Shown in pieces: positions 35,828 to 44,825 of a stretch of 64,000 nucleotides of DNA. The notes beneath the pieces were generated by a model. It did no database searches. It worked only from the letters and a program-made list of their open reading frames with translations, and was not told the origin of the DNA. This DNA comes from Cupriavidus basilensis. Its GTDB lineage: Bacteria > Pseudomonadota > Gammaproteobacteria > Burkholderiales > Burkholderiaceae. The position numbers and the translations under genes were made by a program. Position 1 is the stretch's first letter. Each line of letters opens with the position of its first letter. The DNA lies in NCBI RefSeq assembly GCF_000876015.1, contig NZ_BBQM01000015.1, forward strand, positions 124,001-188,000, given 5' to 3'.

Positions 35828-37526
35828 CTTTGGACATCCAGTTCTTGATCACGCTGGCGACCAGGCGCGGGTCGCGCTGCGCAGCGTCGCGCACCAGGGC
35901 GAGATCGCTTTCGTATTTGGCGGCAAGCCGCAGGACTTCCGGATTGGACGGCTCTTCGGCGGGCAGCAGCACGGCCTGCTCTTCGGCGGTCTTCTCCTGT
36001 GGCGGCGGCAGCGGCGGCGCGGTGTACTTGCGCAGCACCGGGCGGGCGATCTTGAACCACACGAACGCGGCCAGCAGGGCCAGCATCAGGTAGCCGGCCA
36101 CGGTCTTGGCCAGCGCGATCATGTCCGGCTGCTTCCACAGCGGCAGTTCGGGCTTGATGTCGACCTCGGCGGTAAACGGGCTGTTGACCACGTTGAGCGA
36201 GTCGCCGCGCTCGGCGGAGAAGCCCATCGCTTCCTTGGTCAGGTTCTCGATCTGGGTGAGCTGCGTGGCGGGCAGCGCCTCGGCCACCATCTTGCCGTTG
36301 GCGCCGGCCTTCTGGCGGTAGTTGACCACCACCGCCACCGACAGGCGCTTCACGCCGCCCGGGGCCTGCTGCACGTGGCGCACGGTGCGGTCGAGCTCGT
36401 AGTTGGTGGTGGAGTCCTTGCGGTTGCTGCTCGGGCCGGTCTGGGCCGTGCTGGTGGCGCCGGTCTGCGCCGGCTGCCCGGCCTGGCCTTGCTGGCCGGG
36501 CTGCTGGCCCGGCTGGTTGGGCTGGCCGGGGCGCGGCGGCTGGGCCGTGGCGATCGGCGCGGTGGCGGGCGCGGGCGGCTGGTTGGACAGCGCGCCGGGC
36601 ACGCCGCCGACGGGCGCGGCGCCCTGCTGGCTCGATTCGCTCGACTGCTGGCTGCGGATGGCCGCGCGGGTCGGGTCCTGGTTGGGCTTGAATGACTCGT
36701 CGGTGTGCTCGACGATGGCGAAGTCCACGTCGGCCGTGACCTGCGCCTTGACGTTGTCCTGGCCGACCAGCGGCGCCAGGATGGCTTCCACGCGCTGCGC
36801 GTAGTTGCGCTCCAGCGCCTGCACGTACTTGATCTGGCTGGCGTCGAGCATGCGCTCGTTGGTGCCGTTGCCCGACAGCAGGTTGCCGTGCTGGTCGACG
36901 ATGGAGATCGACTTGGGCGTGAGTTCCGGCACGCTGGACGACACCAGGTAGCTGATCGCCGCGACCTGGCCGTCGTCGATGGCGCGGCCCGGGTAGAGCT
37001 GCAGTATCACCGAGGCGGTCGGCTTCTGGCGCTCGCGCACGAACAGCGTGGGCTTGGGGATGGCCAGGTGCACGCGCGCGGACTGCACCGCGCCGATCGA
37101 CTCGATCGAGCGCGCCAGCTCGCCTTCCAGGCCGCGCTGGTAGTTGACCTGCTCGGCGAACTGGCTGATGCCGAACTTCTGCGAGTCCATCAGCTCCATG
37201 CCGGTGGTGCCGCTCTTGGGCAGGCCCTGGGAAGCCAGGCGCAGGCGGGTCTCGTGGACCTTGTCGGACGGCACCATGACCGCACCGCCGCCCTCGGCGA
37301 ACTTGTACGGCACGTTCATCTGCTGCAGGGAGGCGATGACGGCACCGCCGTCGCGCTCGGACAGGTTGCTGTAGAGCACCTTGTAGTCCGGCGCGCGCGA
37401 CCACAGCACGCCCACCGCGATGGCCGCGGCAAGCGCCGCGGCACCCAGCATCATGGGCAGGCGCGGATTGGCCTTGAGGCGCTCGAACAGCTCGGATTTG
37501 CCCGACAGGGCGGCCACGGCGTTCAT
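35817..37526 (-). CDS. fliF: flagellar MS-ring protein FliF
   Basis: 569 residues. Transmembrane helix near 27-48 and another near 445-470; between them the ring-building motifs ([46 protein letters not shown], then [38 protein letters not shown]). A Gln/Pro/Gly-rich segment lies at about 300-370. The C-terminus binds FliG. First gene of the leftward fliFGHIJK block, divergent from fliE. Confidence 0.97.
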   Translation of the reverse strand: MNAVAALSGKSELFERLKANPRLPMMLGAAALAAAIAVGVLWSRAPDYKVLYSNLSERDGGAVIASLQQMNVPYKFAEGGGAVMVPSDKVHETRLRLASQGLPKSGTTGMELMDSQKFGISQFAEQVNYQRGLEGELARSIESIGAVQSARVHLAIPKPTLFVRERQKPTASVILQLYPGRAIDDGQVAAISYLVSSSVPELTPKSISIVDQHGNLLSGNGTNERMLDASQIKYVQALERNYAQRVEAILAPLVGQDNVKAQVTADVDFAIVEHTDESFKPNQDPTRAAIRSQQSSESSQQGAAPVGGVPGALSNQPPAPATAPIATAQPPRPGQPNQPGQQPGQQGQAGQPAQTGATSTAQTGPSSNRKDSTTNYELDRTVRHVQQAPGGVKRLSVAVVVNYRQKAGANGKMVAEALPATQLTQIENLTKEAMGFSAERGDSLNVVNSPFTAEVDIKPELPLWKQPDMIALAKTVAGYLMLALLAAFVWFKIARPVLRKYTAPPLPPPQEKTAEEQAVLLPAEEPSNPEVLRLAAKYESDLALVRDAAQRDPRLVASVIKNWMSKDER

Positions 37527-38008
37527 GCGCGCGCCCCGGTCATGGCCAGGATGGGCAGGGCCGGATGGCGGGCGGCGCTCTGGCTGCCCTGTCCACCCCG
37601 GCTGGCCTGGAGCATCCCGGCTACGGCATGGCTAAGATCACGCTGCTGACAAAACACGCGTACTCCCCGCGATAGTTGATCAAGATTCGGGTCCCGGAGC
37701 GGGCGCGGCAACGCGGCAGCGCCCCAGATCCGGCACGGTATCGATCATCGTCCAGGCGCGGCGCCGACAATCACGGGAATAAGCCTCGTTTTCCACCCGA
37801 TTTCCCGCAATGGGCCGCCCGGCGGGGCAGGTACGCTTCGGGGGCTGGCACAGGTGGCGTGCGCGGATGCGGTCTTGCGGCATGCGCGCGCACCCCGGCG
37901 GATTTGCCGGCAGCGGCGCGGGGAGGGTCCGGCGCCATGTTCAACGACTTGACTCTTTGCGGGACCGGCTTGCCCCGAGCGGGCGCGGCGGGTTCCGAGC
38001 GGATCGCC
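37527..38008. promoter_or_regulatory. divergent region fliF / fliE
   Basis: 482 bases with no gene I can support. It must carry the promoters of fliFGHIJK (leftward) and fliE (rightward), which in this group are usually flagellar class II promoters activated by a master regulator. I looked for sigma-28 and -24/-12 patterns and found no convincing one. A lower-GC patch at about 37640-37690 is the best place to look for the fliF promoter. Confidence 0.45.
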
Positions 38009-38338
38009 ATGACTACCATCTCTTCCATCGAAGGCATGCTGCAGCAGTTGCGCGGGCTGGCCCAGAGCGCCACCGGCACGCAAAGCCAGGCCACCACGGC
38101 CGCGGCCGCCGGCCCGGGCAGCTTCGCCAGCGAACTGCAGCGCTCGCTGGCGCGCGTCAGCGCCGTGCAGGAACACGCCTACGGCCAGGCCGACGCCTTC
38201 GAGCTGGGCAAGCCCGGCGTGTCGCTCAACGACGTGATGATCGACATGCAGAAGGCCAACGTGTCGTTCCAGACCGCCGTGCAGGTGCGCAACCGGCTGG
38301 CCGGCGCCTACCAGGAAATCATGAGCATGACGGTGTAA
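38009..38338 (+). CDS. fliE: flagellar hook-basal body protein FliE
   Basis: 109 residues from MTTISSIEGMLQQLRG; the longer frame upstream has no family text. The C-terminal half is diagnostic: FELGKPGVSLNDVMIDMQKANVSFQTAVQVRNRLAGAYQEIMSM. FliE joins the MS ring to the rod and opens rod assembly. Transcribed opposite to fliF and convergent with the glycan island. Confidence 0.96.
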   Translation: MTTISSIEGMLQQLRGLAQSATGTQSQATTAAAAGPGSFASELQRSLARVSAVQEHAYGQADAFELGKPGVSLNDVMIDMQKANVSFQTAVQVRNRLAGAYQEIMSMTV

Positions 38339-38487
38339 CGGCCGCCGGGCCGGCGGCGCCGGTCCTAGATGGTTCGTTTGCCGGAAGAAGACCTCCGTTC
38401 GCGGGCGCGGGCGGGGGTTTTCGCGTTTTTTGGGCGGGGGCTGGCGAATGCCGCCGTGCCGGATTTCCCGGCGCCGCTGCCTTTGCC

Positions 38488-39141
38488 TTATATCCGGAAA
38501 TACTCCGCCGCGCCCGGCTCGCGGGCCGGCTTGCACACCAGATCGCCGCCGTGCCCGGCATACACGAGGCAATGCCCGGGCGTGTCGCGGTTGACCACGC
38601 TCACGCCCTGGGCGATGACCGAGCCGTCGCCCACGTGGCTGCGGCCGATGATGGCGGTGTTGGGATACATCACCACGCCGTCGCCGATCACCGGCGCCAC
38701 GCCGTGGTTCTTGCCGACCGTGGAGTTCTGGTACAGCACCAGATAATTGCCGTAGGTCGCCTTTGCCAGCACGATGCCGACCGAGTGGCCGATGAAGAAG
38801 ACTTCCGGCAGCTCGACCTCGTAGAACATGTCGATGCCGTTGAGCGCCTTGTTCAGCAGGAACAGCCGCGTGCAGGCCTGCGCGTTGCCTTCGTTGCGCC
38901 AGATGGTGTTGGCCAGGTAATAGAGATACTGGCAGTACTGGCTCGAATGCAGGTAGTTGAAGCGCCCGGGCTGCCACATGCGCACGGCGGCGATGCAGCG
39001 CTCGAGCCGGGCCAGCGCTTCGGGCTGGTGGCGGGCGATCACGGGCAGCAGGGCGTCGGCCTTGCCGTCCGGCACCAGCGCGGCCACCTGGGCGCAGGTA
39101 TAGGCCGCCAGGCTCTGCGGGGTCTGGTCGATCAGTTCCAC
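38488..39141 (-). CDS. left-handed beta-helix acyltransferase (CysE-like), glycan island
   Basis: About 217 residues from a GTG start (VELIDQTPQSL) with AAGGAA placed before it; the GTG overlaps the stop of the reductase gene by 10 bases. The N-terminal 110 residues are helical; the C-terminal part is a hexapeptide-repeat helix (GHSVGIVLAKATYGNYLVLYQNSTVG, VIGDGVVMYPNTAIIG, VGDGSVIAQGVSVV). The His in GHSVG is where CysE-type enzymes have their base. Context points to O- or N-acylation of a sugar, not cysteine synthesis. Last gene of the nine-gene island, convergent with fliE. Confidence 0.78.
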   Translation of the reverse strand: MELIDQTPQSLAAYTCAQVAALVPDGKADALLPVIARHQPEALARLERCIAAVRMWQPGRFNYLHSSQYCQYLYYLANTIWRNEGNAQACTRLFLLNKALNGIDMFYEVELPEVFFIGHSVGIVLAKATYGNYLVLYQNSTVGKNHGVAPVIGDGVVMYPNTAIIGRSHVGDGSVIAQGVSVVNRDTPGHCLVYAGHGGDLVCKPAREPGAAEYFRI

Positions 39142-39992
39142 GTTCGGATTCCTTGCAGGTGAGCGGCCACTACGTCGCGCACGTCGCGCGGCGCCACGCC
39201 GAGCGCGCGCAGGCGCGCCACGCTGCACACCGCGGCCGGCTGGGGCCGGGTGGCGCGGGCCAGCTCGACCTGCCAGCCGGCGCGGTTGAACACTTCGGCC
39301 AGTTCGCCGTTGGAGACGTTGGCGCCGCTGGCCACGTTGAAGATGCCTTGCGCGCCCTGCGCGGACATGGCGGCCAGCGCCTGGACCACGTCGTCGAGAT
39401 GGATGTAGTCGCGCACGAAGGCGGCGTCGCTGTCGAGGCGGAACGCGCGCTCAGCGGCGGCGCGCTGCAGCCATTCCGAGAGGAAGCCCGGCGCGCCGGC
39501 GCACCAGTCGAACACGCACGACAGGCGCGCCACGGCGGTGCGCCGCGGTGCCAGCGTGAGGCACAGGTTCTCGCCCAGCGCCTTGGACAGGTCGTAGAGG
39601 TGGCGCGGGTTGGCCGGCTGCAGCGTGAGCGCGCCGGCTTCGTCGCCCACCGGCAGCGCGGAACTGTCGTACAGGCGGGTCGAGGACAGGTAGATCAGGT
39701 GGTCCCAGCGGCCCGCGCGCAGCAGCGCCGCCAGCAGGCCGACGTGGGCTTCCACCGTGTCGAACGGGCGCGCGGCGAAATCGGCGGTCAGGCCCGCGCA
39801 GTAGAACACACGGCCGAGGTCGCGCTCGAACAGGCCGGCGTCGTCGCGGCGCGGCACGTAGACTTCATGCCCGGCGTGGCGCAGCGCGCGCACCAGGCGC
39901 TGGCCGACGAAGCCGGCTCCGCCGATCACGGTGCACGGCGCGGCGGGGCCGCCGGGTGTGGAGGCGCTCACGTCGTTGCTCACGCCGCTCAC
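39132..39992 (-). CDS. NAD-dependent sugar epimerase/reductase
   Basis: About 286 residues from a GTG that overlaps the FkbM stop (GTGA). Extended short-chain dehydrogenase fold: VIGGAGFVGQRLVRAL (nucleotide-binding GxxGxxG), LIYLSSTRLYDSS (catalytic Ser/Thr) and HLYDLSKALGEN (YxxxK). FVRDYIHLDDVV and GIFNVASG complete the family pattern. Best guess in this context is the C-4 ketoreductase that finishes the CDP-sugar, but an epimerase is equally possible from motifs. Confidence 0.82.
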   Translation of the reverse strand: MSGVSNDVSASTPGGPAAPCTVIGGAGFVGQRLVRALRHAGHEVYVPRRDDAGLFERDLGRVFYCAGLTADFAARPFDTVEAHVGLLAALLRAGRWDHLIYLSSTRLYDSSALPVGDEAGALTLQPANPRHLYDLSKALGENLCLTLAPRRTAVARLSCVFDWCAGAPGFLSEWLQRAAAERAFRLDSDAAFVRDYIHLDDVVQALAAMSAQGAQGIFNVASGANVSNGELAEVFNRAGWQVELARATRPQPAAVCSVARLRALGVAPRDVRDVVAAHLQGIRTWN

Positions 39993-41065
39993 GACAGCGG
40001 GTGGTGCAGCGCCGGGTCGCGGTGCCACAGCAGCTTGGGGCTGACGTGGTGGCAGACCGAGAAGTCCGCGCCCTGCAGCAGCGCCGGGTCCTTGACCGCG
40101 ACCATGTTGAAGCCGTGCGCCGGGCCTTCCAGGTAGACCTCGTCGACCGGGATCAGCTCGATCGGGCGGCCGGACATGTCCACGTTGGAGTTGAAGTCGC
40201 GCACCGCGAACACGCTGTAGCCGAAGCCTTGCAGCATGCGGATGATCTCGGCGTTTTCCAGGCCGTTGCTCCAGTCCACGTAGTGGCGGTGCACCTCGAA
40301 CACGATGTTGGGCGCGTCCGGGGCCGGGCGCGACAACTGGTTCTTCGCGCCCTTGAACACGTCGAGCTCGGCGCCCTCGATGTCCAGCATGATGAGGCTG
40401 AGCTTGTCGAGCTTCTGCTGCGCGCAGTAGTCGTCGATGGTGATGGTGGCGAAGCTGCTGTCGTCGGTGGCCGTGCTGGCCTCGGCGCGCTCGGCGTGGG
40501 CGAACGAGTCGTTGCCGACCAGGCGCAGTTGCGTGCTGCTGTCGGACCACAGGCCCAGGCGCCAGCTCTTGATGTTCTCCACCGCGTTGAGCTTCGCGTT
40601 GTTGCGCAGCATGCCGAGCTGGTCGGCGTTGGGCTCGAAGGCGTGGCAGGTGCCGCCGGCGGCGGCCAGCTGCCGGGCCATCAGGATCACCTGGTCGCCG
40701 AAGTAGGCGCCGCCCACCACCGCGTTGCCGCCGCGCTGGCACAGCTTGACCAGCAGCTTGGTGGTCTGCGGCTCCCACACGTGGTCCGGCTGCGCCGGCG
40801 TGCTCATGAGGAAGTCGCGCGCGATCTTGGTGCGGTAGAGGAATTCGAACACGGTGCCGTCGGCCAGCGTCTTGCGCAGGCGCGAGTCGTCGTCGTACAT
40901 GGCGTCGACGATGGGGCCGGTGATGTCGTCGCGCACGCTGCCCGCGTAGCCGGACAGGTCGGCCTCGATGGACTTGCACAGGGCGACCAGCCGGTCGCGC
41001 GCGGCCTCGCTGTTGCCAACTTCGCGCAGGGCTTGGGACAGTTTCTGCAAGGTGTCGGTACTCAT
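39989..41065 (-). CDS. FkbM family methyltransferase
   Basis: 358 residues. N-terminal helical region of about 110 residues, then the FkbM SAM-binding domain: GGAYFGDQVILMARQLAAAGG, CHAFEPNADQLGMLRNNAKLN, LIMLDIEGAELDVFKGA and IVFEVHRHYVDW. These enzymes O-methylate sugars or related small molecules. GGAG lies upstream of the ATG. The 62-base gap after the RmlC-like gene is the largest inside the island. Confidence 0.88.
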   Translation of the reverse strand: MSTDTLQKLSQALREVGNSEAARDRLVALCKSIEADLSGYAGSVRDDITGPIVDAMYDDDSRLRKTLADGTVFEFLYRTKIARDFLMSTPAQPDHVWEPQTTKLLVKLCQRGGNAVVGGAYFGDQVILMARQLAAAGGTCHAFEPNADQLGMLRNNAKLNAVENIKSWRLGLWSDSSTQLRLVGNDSFAHAERAEASTATDDSSFATITIDDYCAQQKLDKLSLIMLDIEGAELDVFKGAKNQLSRPAPDAPNIVFEVHRHYVDWSNGLENAEIIRMLQGFGYSVFAVRDFNSNVDMSGRPIELIPVDEVYLEGPAHGFNMVAVKDPALLQGADFSVCHHVSPKLLWHRDPALHHPLS

Positions 41066-41127
41066 GGATTGGCTCCGAAGTTTGGCTTGTTGGTCGGTGA
41101 CCGGTTGAATGCGGTGTGGATGAGGGT

Positions 41128-41673
41128 TCAGTACGCGCGGGCCGCCGCCAGGCGAGGCAGCGCCATGTCCTTGGCGGAGACGAGCCGGGACGCGCACGGC
41201 GGCCAGGCGATGCCGGTCTCCGGGTCGTCCCAGCGCACGCCGCCGCTGTGCGCGGGCGCGAACGGCACGGTCATCTGGTAGAAGACCTCGGACAGCTCGG
41301 TCAGGGTCTGGAAACCGTGCGCCACGCCGCGCGGGATGTAGAGCGCGCGCTGGTTGTGCGCCGACAGCTCCACCGAGAACCACTGGCGGTAGCTGGCCGA
41401 ATAGGGCCGCAGGTCCAGCAGCGCGTCGAACACCGCGCCGGTGGTGACGCGCACCAGCTTGTCCTCGCCGGCGGGCTCGTATTGCAGGTGCATGCCGCGC
41501 ACGATGCCCGCGCGCGTGTTGCGCGACACGCTCTGCTGCACGAAGCGGCCGTTGAGCCCGCGCTCGGCGAAGGCGTCCACGCACACGGTGCGGGCGAAGA
41601 AGCCGCGCTCGTCGGCGAGCGGCTCCGGGTCCACCAGCCAGGCGCCCTCGATGGGAGTCGGCGTGAAGATCAT
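41128..41673 (-). CDS. RmlC-like sugar 3,5-epimerase family protein
   Basis: 181 residues. Cupin-type dTDP-4-dehydrorhamnose 3,5-epimerase pattern: DERGFFARTVCVDAFAERGL, QQSVSRNTRAGIVRGMHLQ (catalytic His), VFDALLDLRPYSASYRQW (conserved Asp), LYIPRGVAHGFQTL and EVFYQMTVPF. A position that often carries a second Tyr after the catalytic one reads Phe (VPF), so it may invert only one carbon. Because the pathway is CDP-based, the substrate is more likely the C-methylated 4-keto sugar than dTDP-4-keto-rhamnose. 10 bases from the methyltransferase gene. Confidence 0.85.
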   Translation of the reverse strand: MIFTPTPIEGAWLVDPEPLADERGFFARTVCVDAFAERGLNGRFVQQSVSRNTRAGIVRGMHLQYEPAGEDKLVRVTTGAVFDALLDLRPYSASYRQWFSVELSAHNQRALYIPRGVAHGFQTLTELSEVFYQMTVPFAPAHSGGVRWDDPETGIAWPPCASRLVSAKDMALPRLAAARAY

Positions 41674-41683
41674 GGCAGCTCCG

Positions 41684-42949
41684 TCATGGCAGCACCGCGG
41701 TTTCCGGGATGGCCACCACGAAGCGCCCGCCCCACTCGCGGATGCCGGCCATCTGCGCCATCACCTCGTCCTTGATGTTCCACGGCAGGATCAGCAGGTA
41801 GTCGGGGCGGTCGCCGAAGACGTGCTCGGGCGCCACCACCGGGATGCGCGTGCCGGGCAGCAGGCGGCCCTGCTTGGTGGGGTTGCGGTCCACCACGTAG
41901 TCGATGAAGTCGGTGCCCGCGCCGCAGTAGTTGAGCAGCGTGTTGCCCTTGGCCGCGGCGCCGTAGGCGGCAATGCGCCTGCCGGCGTTGCGCGCCTCGA
42001 TCAGGAAGGACAGCAGGTCGCGCTTGGCCTTGCGCACGCGCTCGGCGAAGCCCGCGTAGAGCGCCGTGCTGGTCAGGCCGGCGGCGTGCTCCTCGGCCAG
42101 CGCGGCGGCGACCGCCGGCGTGGCGGCGTGGGCCGCGCCCGCGTGGCAGGCGAACACGCGCAGGCTGCCGCCGTGGGTGGGCAGGTGCTCGACGTCGAAC
42201 ACGCGCAGGCCGGCCCGGGCGAAGACGGGCTGCAGCGCCGCCAGCGACAGGTAGGAGTAGTGCTCGTGGTACAGCGTGTCGAACTGGTTCTGCTCGATCA
42301 GGCGCAGCAGGTGCGGAAATTCCAGCGTGATCACGCCCTGCGGCTTGAGCACCACCGGCATGCCGCCGACGAAGTCGTTGATGTCCGGCACGTGCGCCAG
42401 CACGTTGTTGCCCAGCAGCAGGTCGACCTGCCAGCCTTCCTCGCGCAGGGCGCGCGCGCTGGCCGTGCCGAAGAACAGCTCGCGGCTGTCCACGCCCCTG
42501 GCGCGCGCGGCGGCGGCGGTGTTGGCGGTGGGCTCCACGCCCAGGCACGGCACGCCGGCCTGCACGAAATACTGCAGCAGGTAGCCGTCGTTGCTGGCCA
42601 GCTCCATCACGCGGCTGCCGGCGCCGAGGCCGAAGCGCGCGGTCATGGCGCCGACGTAGCGGCGCGCGTGCTCGAGCCAGGACGACGAATACGAGGAGAA
42701 ATACACGTAGTCGTCGTGGAAATGGGTTTCTGCCGGCGTGGCGTCGCGCAGCTGGACCAGCCAGCAGTGCTCGCACACCATCGCGTGCAGCGGGTAGAAG
42801 GTCTCGGCGCGGGCCGCGTCGCCGGCCTTGATGAAGGCGTTGGAGACCGGCGAGAGGCCGAGGTCGACCACGGTTTGCGCCAGCGGCGCGCCGCAGGCGC
42901 GGCAGGGCGCCTGCGTGGCGGCGTGGTTGGCTTGGACAGCGTCTGTCAT
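41684..42949 (-). CDS. TylC3-type sugar C-methyltransferase
   Basis: 421 residues. N-terminal zinc motif CRACGAPL...CEHCWLVQL, then the SAM domain (GSRVMELASNDGYLLQYFVQAGVPCLGVEPT, LLGNNVLAHVPDINDFV) and a C-terminal Methyltransf_14-type domain (GRRIAAYGAAAKGNTLLNY). This three-part layout is that of NDP-4-keto-6-deoxyhexose 3-C-methyltransferases (TylC3 group). Its start overlaps the rfbG stop as ATGA, so it is coupled to the CDP-glucose dehydratase. Predicted to add a methyl branch at C-3. Confidence 0.87.
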   Translation of the reverse strand: MTDAVQANHAATQAPCRACGAPLAQTVVDLGLSPVSNAFIKAGDAARAETFYPLHAMVCEHCWLVQLRDATPAETHFHDDYVYFSSYSSSWLEHARRYVGAMTARFGLGAGSRVMELASNDGYLLQYFVQAGVPCLGVEPTANTAAAARARGVDSRELFFGTASARALREEGWQVDLLLGNNVLAHVPDINDFVGGMPVVLKPQGVITLEFPHLLRLIEQNQFDTLYHEHYSYLSLAALQPVFARAGLRVFDVEHLPTHGGSLRVFACHAGAAHAATPAVAAALAEEHAAGLTSTALYAGFAERVRKAKRDLLSFLIEARNAGRRIAAYGAAAKGNTLLNYCGAGTDFIDYVVDRNPTKQGRLLPGTRIPVVAPEHVFGDRPDYLLILPWNIKDEVMAQMAGIREWGGRFVVAIPETAVLP

Positions 42950-44055
42950 ACGCGGAATTGATCGATTTGTCGTTCGGTCACGGCGCGGGCCGCGGCGGGG
43001 TCCGCCTGCACGGCGCGATACCAGTGGGCGGTGGCGGCCAGCGCCTGGTCGAGCGCCCAGCGCGGCTGCCAGCCGAGCATGTCCCTGGCCAGGGACGAGT
43101 CCAGGTGCAGGTTGCGCGCTTCGTGCGGCGCGCCGGCGCCGGTGTCGGCCAGTTGCCAGCGCAGTTCGGGCCAGTGCCGTTCGAGCGCGGTCAGCACCGC
43201 GCCCACGGCCAGGTTGCCCGATGCCTGCGGGCCGAAGTTGAAGGCCCGCGCGAGGGCCGGCTCGCCGCCCATTAGCCGCGCGCCCAGCAGCAGGTAGCCG
43301 TGCAGCGCCTCCAGCACGTGCTGCCACGGGCGCGTGGCGTGCGGGTTGCGGATCTCCAGCACGCCGCCGGCGGCGGCCGCGCGCGCGGCGTCGGGCACCA
43401 GGCGGTTGTCCGCCCAGTCGCCGCCGCCGATCACGTTGCCGGCGCGCGCGGTGGCCACCAGCACGCCGCGCTCGGCCAGGAAGGCATTGCGGTAGCTGGC
43501 GGCGACCAGCTCGGCCGCGGCCTTGCTGGCGCTGTAGGGGTCGTGGCCGCCGAGCGGGTCGGTCTCGCGGTAGCCCCAGACCCACTCCTTGTTGTCGTAG
43601 CACTTGTCGGTGGTGATCACCACCACCGCGCGCACGCCCGGGCACTGGCGCACGGCGTCGAGCAGGTTGACGGTGCCCATCACGTTGGTGGCCCAGTTGG
43701 CCACCGGGTCGCGGTAGCCGGCGCCGACCAGCGGCTGCGCCGCGAGGTGGAACACGATTTCCGGCTGCGCGTCCCGCAGCGCGCGGGCCAGCGTATCGGC
43801 CTCGCGGATGTCGGCCAGGTGGTGGCCGTGCAGCGTGTCGGCCACGCCCGCGGCGGTAAACAGGCCGGCCGGCTGCTCCGGCGGCAGCGCATAGCCGCTC
43901 ACGCGCGCGCCCAGGCGCGCCAGCCACAGCGCCAGCCAGGCGCCCTTGAAGCCGGTGTGCCCGGTCAGGAAGACGCGGCGGCCCGCGTAGTGGCCGAGCC
44001 TGTCCGCCATCGGGTTCGCCGCGCTCATCGCGCTCATCGCGCCCGCCGTGCTCAC
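42946..44055 (-). CDS. rfbG: CDP-glucose 4,6-dehydratase
   Basis: 369 residues from a GTG overlapping the rfbF stop (GTGA); in-frame ATGs at 44037, 44028 and 44010 give shorter forms, and the last yields the usual length of about 355. Short-chain dehydrogenase signatures: [53 protein letters not shown] (YxxxK), [20 protein letters not shown]. Makes CDP-4-keto-6-deoxyglucose. The GHTGFKG and [10 protein letters not shown] text is specific for RfbG rather than RmlB. Confidence 0.93.
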   Translation of the reverse strand: MSTAGAMSAMSAANPMADRLGHYAGRRVFLTGHTGFKGAWLALWLARLGARVSGYALPPEQPAGLFTAAGVADTLHGHHLADIREADTLARALRDAQPEIVFHLAAQPLVGAGYRDPVANWATNVMGTVNLLDAVRQCPGVRAVVVITTDKCYDNKEWVWGYRETDPLGGHDPYSASKAAAELVAASYRNAFLAERGVLVATARAGNVIGGGDWADNRLVPDAARAAAAGGVLEIRNPHATRPWQHVLEALHGYLLLGARLMGGEPALARAFNFGPQASGNLAVGAVLTALERHWPELRWQLADTGAGAPHEARNLHLDSSLARDMLGWQPRWALDQALAATAHWYRAVQADPAAARAVTERQIDQFRV

Positions 44056-44825
44056 CACGTCTTCCACGGGGCCGCGCCCGACTGCCACAACTGCTCGAGC
44101 ATGTTCTTCTCGCGCAGGGTGTCCATCGGCTGCCAGAAGCCCTGGTGCTCGAAGGCCAGCAGGTGCCCGCGCGTGGCGAGCTCTTCCATCGGGCCTTGTT
44201 CCCAGCTGGTCTTGTCGTCGCCGATCAGGTCGATCACCTCGGGCTGCAGCACGAAGAAGCCGCCGTTGATCCAGGCGCCGTCGCCGCGCGGCTTCTCGGC
44301 GAAGCCGGCCACCATGCCCTCGCTGGTGCGCTCCAGCGCGCCGTAGCGCCCGGGCGGCTGCACCGCGGCCACCGTGGCCCAGCGGCCGTGGTTGCGGTGG
44401 AAGGCGATCTCGGCGGTGAGGTCGATGTCGGACACGCCGTCGCCGTAGGTGAAGCAGAACGGCTCGCCCGGCGTGAGATAGTCGCGCACGCGGCGCAGGC
44501 GCCCGCCGGTCTGCGATTCCTCGCCGGTGTCGACCAGCGTCACGCGCCACGGCTCGGCCTTGCGGCAGTGCACGTCCATGCGGTTTTCCGACATGTCGAA
44601 GGTCACGTCCGACATGTGCAGGAAGTAGTTGGCGAAGTACTCCTTGATGACGTAGCCCTTGTAGCCCAGGCAGATGACGAAGTCGTTGATGCCGTGCGCG
44701 GCGTACATCTTCATGATGTGCCACAGGATCGGCTTGCCGCCGACCTCGATCATGGGCTTGGGCCGCAGGTGCGACTCTTCGGAAATGCGGGTACCCAGCC
44801 CGCCCGCCAGGATGACGGCTTTCAT
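44052..44825 (-). CDS. rfbF: glucose-1-phosphate cytidylyltransferase
   Basis: 257 residues, standard RfbF size. [38 protein letters not shown] is the sugar-nucleotidyltransferase start specific to Rfb[27 protein letters not shown] and [12 protein letters not shown] follow. Converts glucose-1-phosphate and CTP to CDP-glucose, the first step of the pathway. Its ATG overlaps the stop of the GT41 gene by 4 bases, linking sugar synthesis to the transferases. Confidence 0.96.
   Translation of the reverse strand: MKAVILAGGLGTRISEESHLRPKPMIEVGGKPILWHIMKMYAAHGINDFVICLGYKGYVIKEYFANYFLHMSDVTFDMSENRMDVHCRKAEPWRVTLVDTGEESQTGGRLRRVRDYLTPGEPFCFTYGDGVSDIDLTAEIAFHRNHGRWATVAAVQPPGRYGALERTSEGMVAGFAEKPRGDGAWINGGFFVLQPEVIDLIGDDKTSWEQGPMEELATRGHLLAFEHQGFWQPMDTLREKNMLEQLWQSGAAPWKTW

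Noticed and set aside
38488..39141. Serine acetyltransferase (cysE) of cysteine biosynthesis
   Set aside because: The hexapeptide domain is similar, but the gene is the coupled last member of a sugar-modification island and lacks any cys neighbour.
44010..44045. GCGCTCATC direct repeat at the start of rfbG as a regulatory repeat
   Set aside because: Only two copies, explained by the MSAMSAAN coding sequence at the N-terminus.
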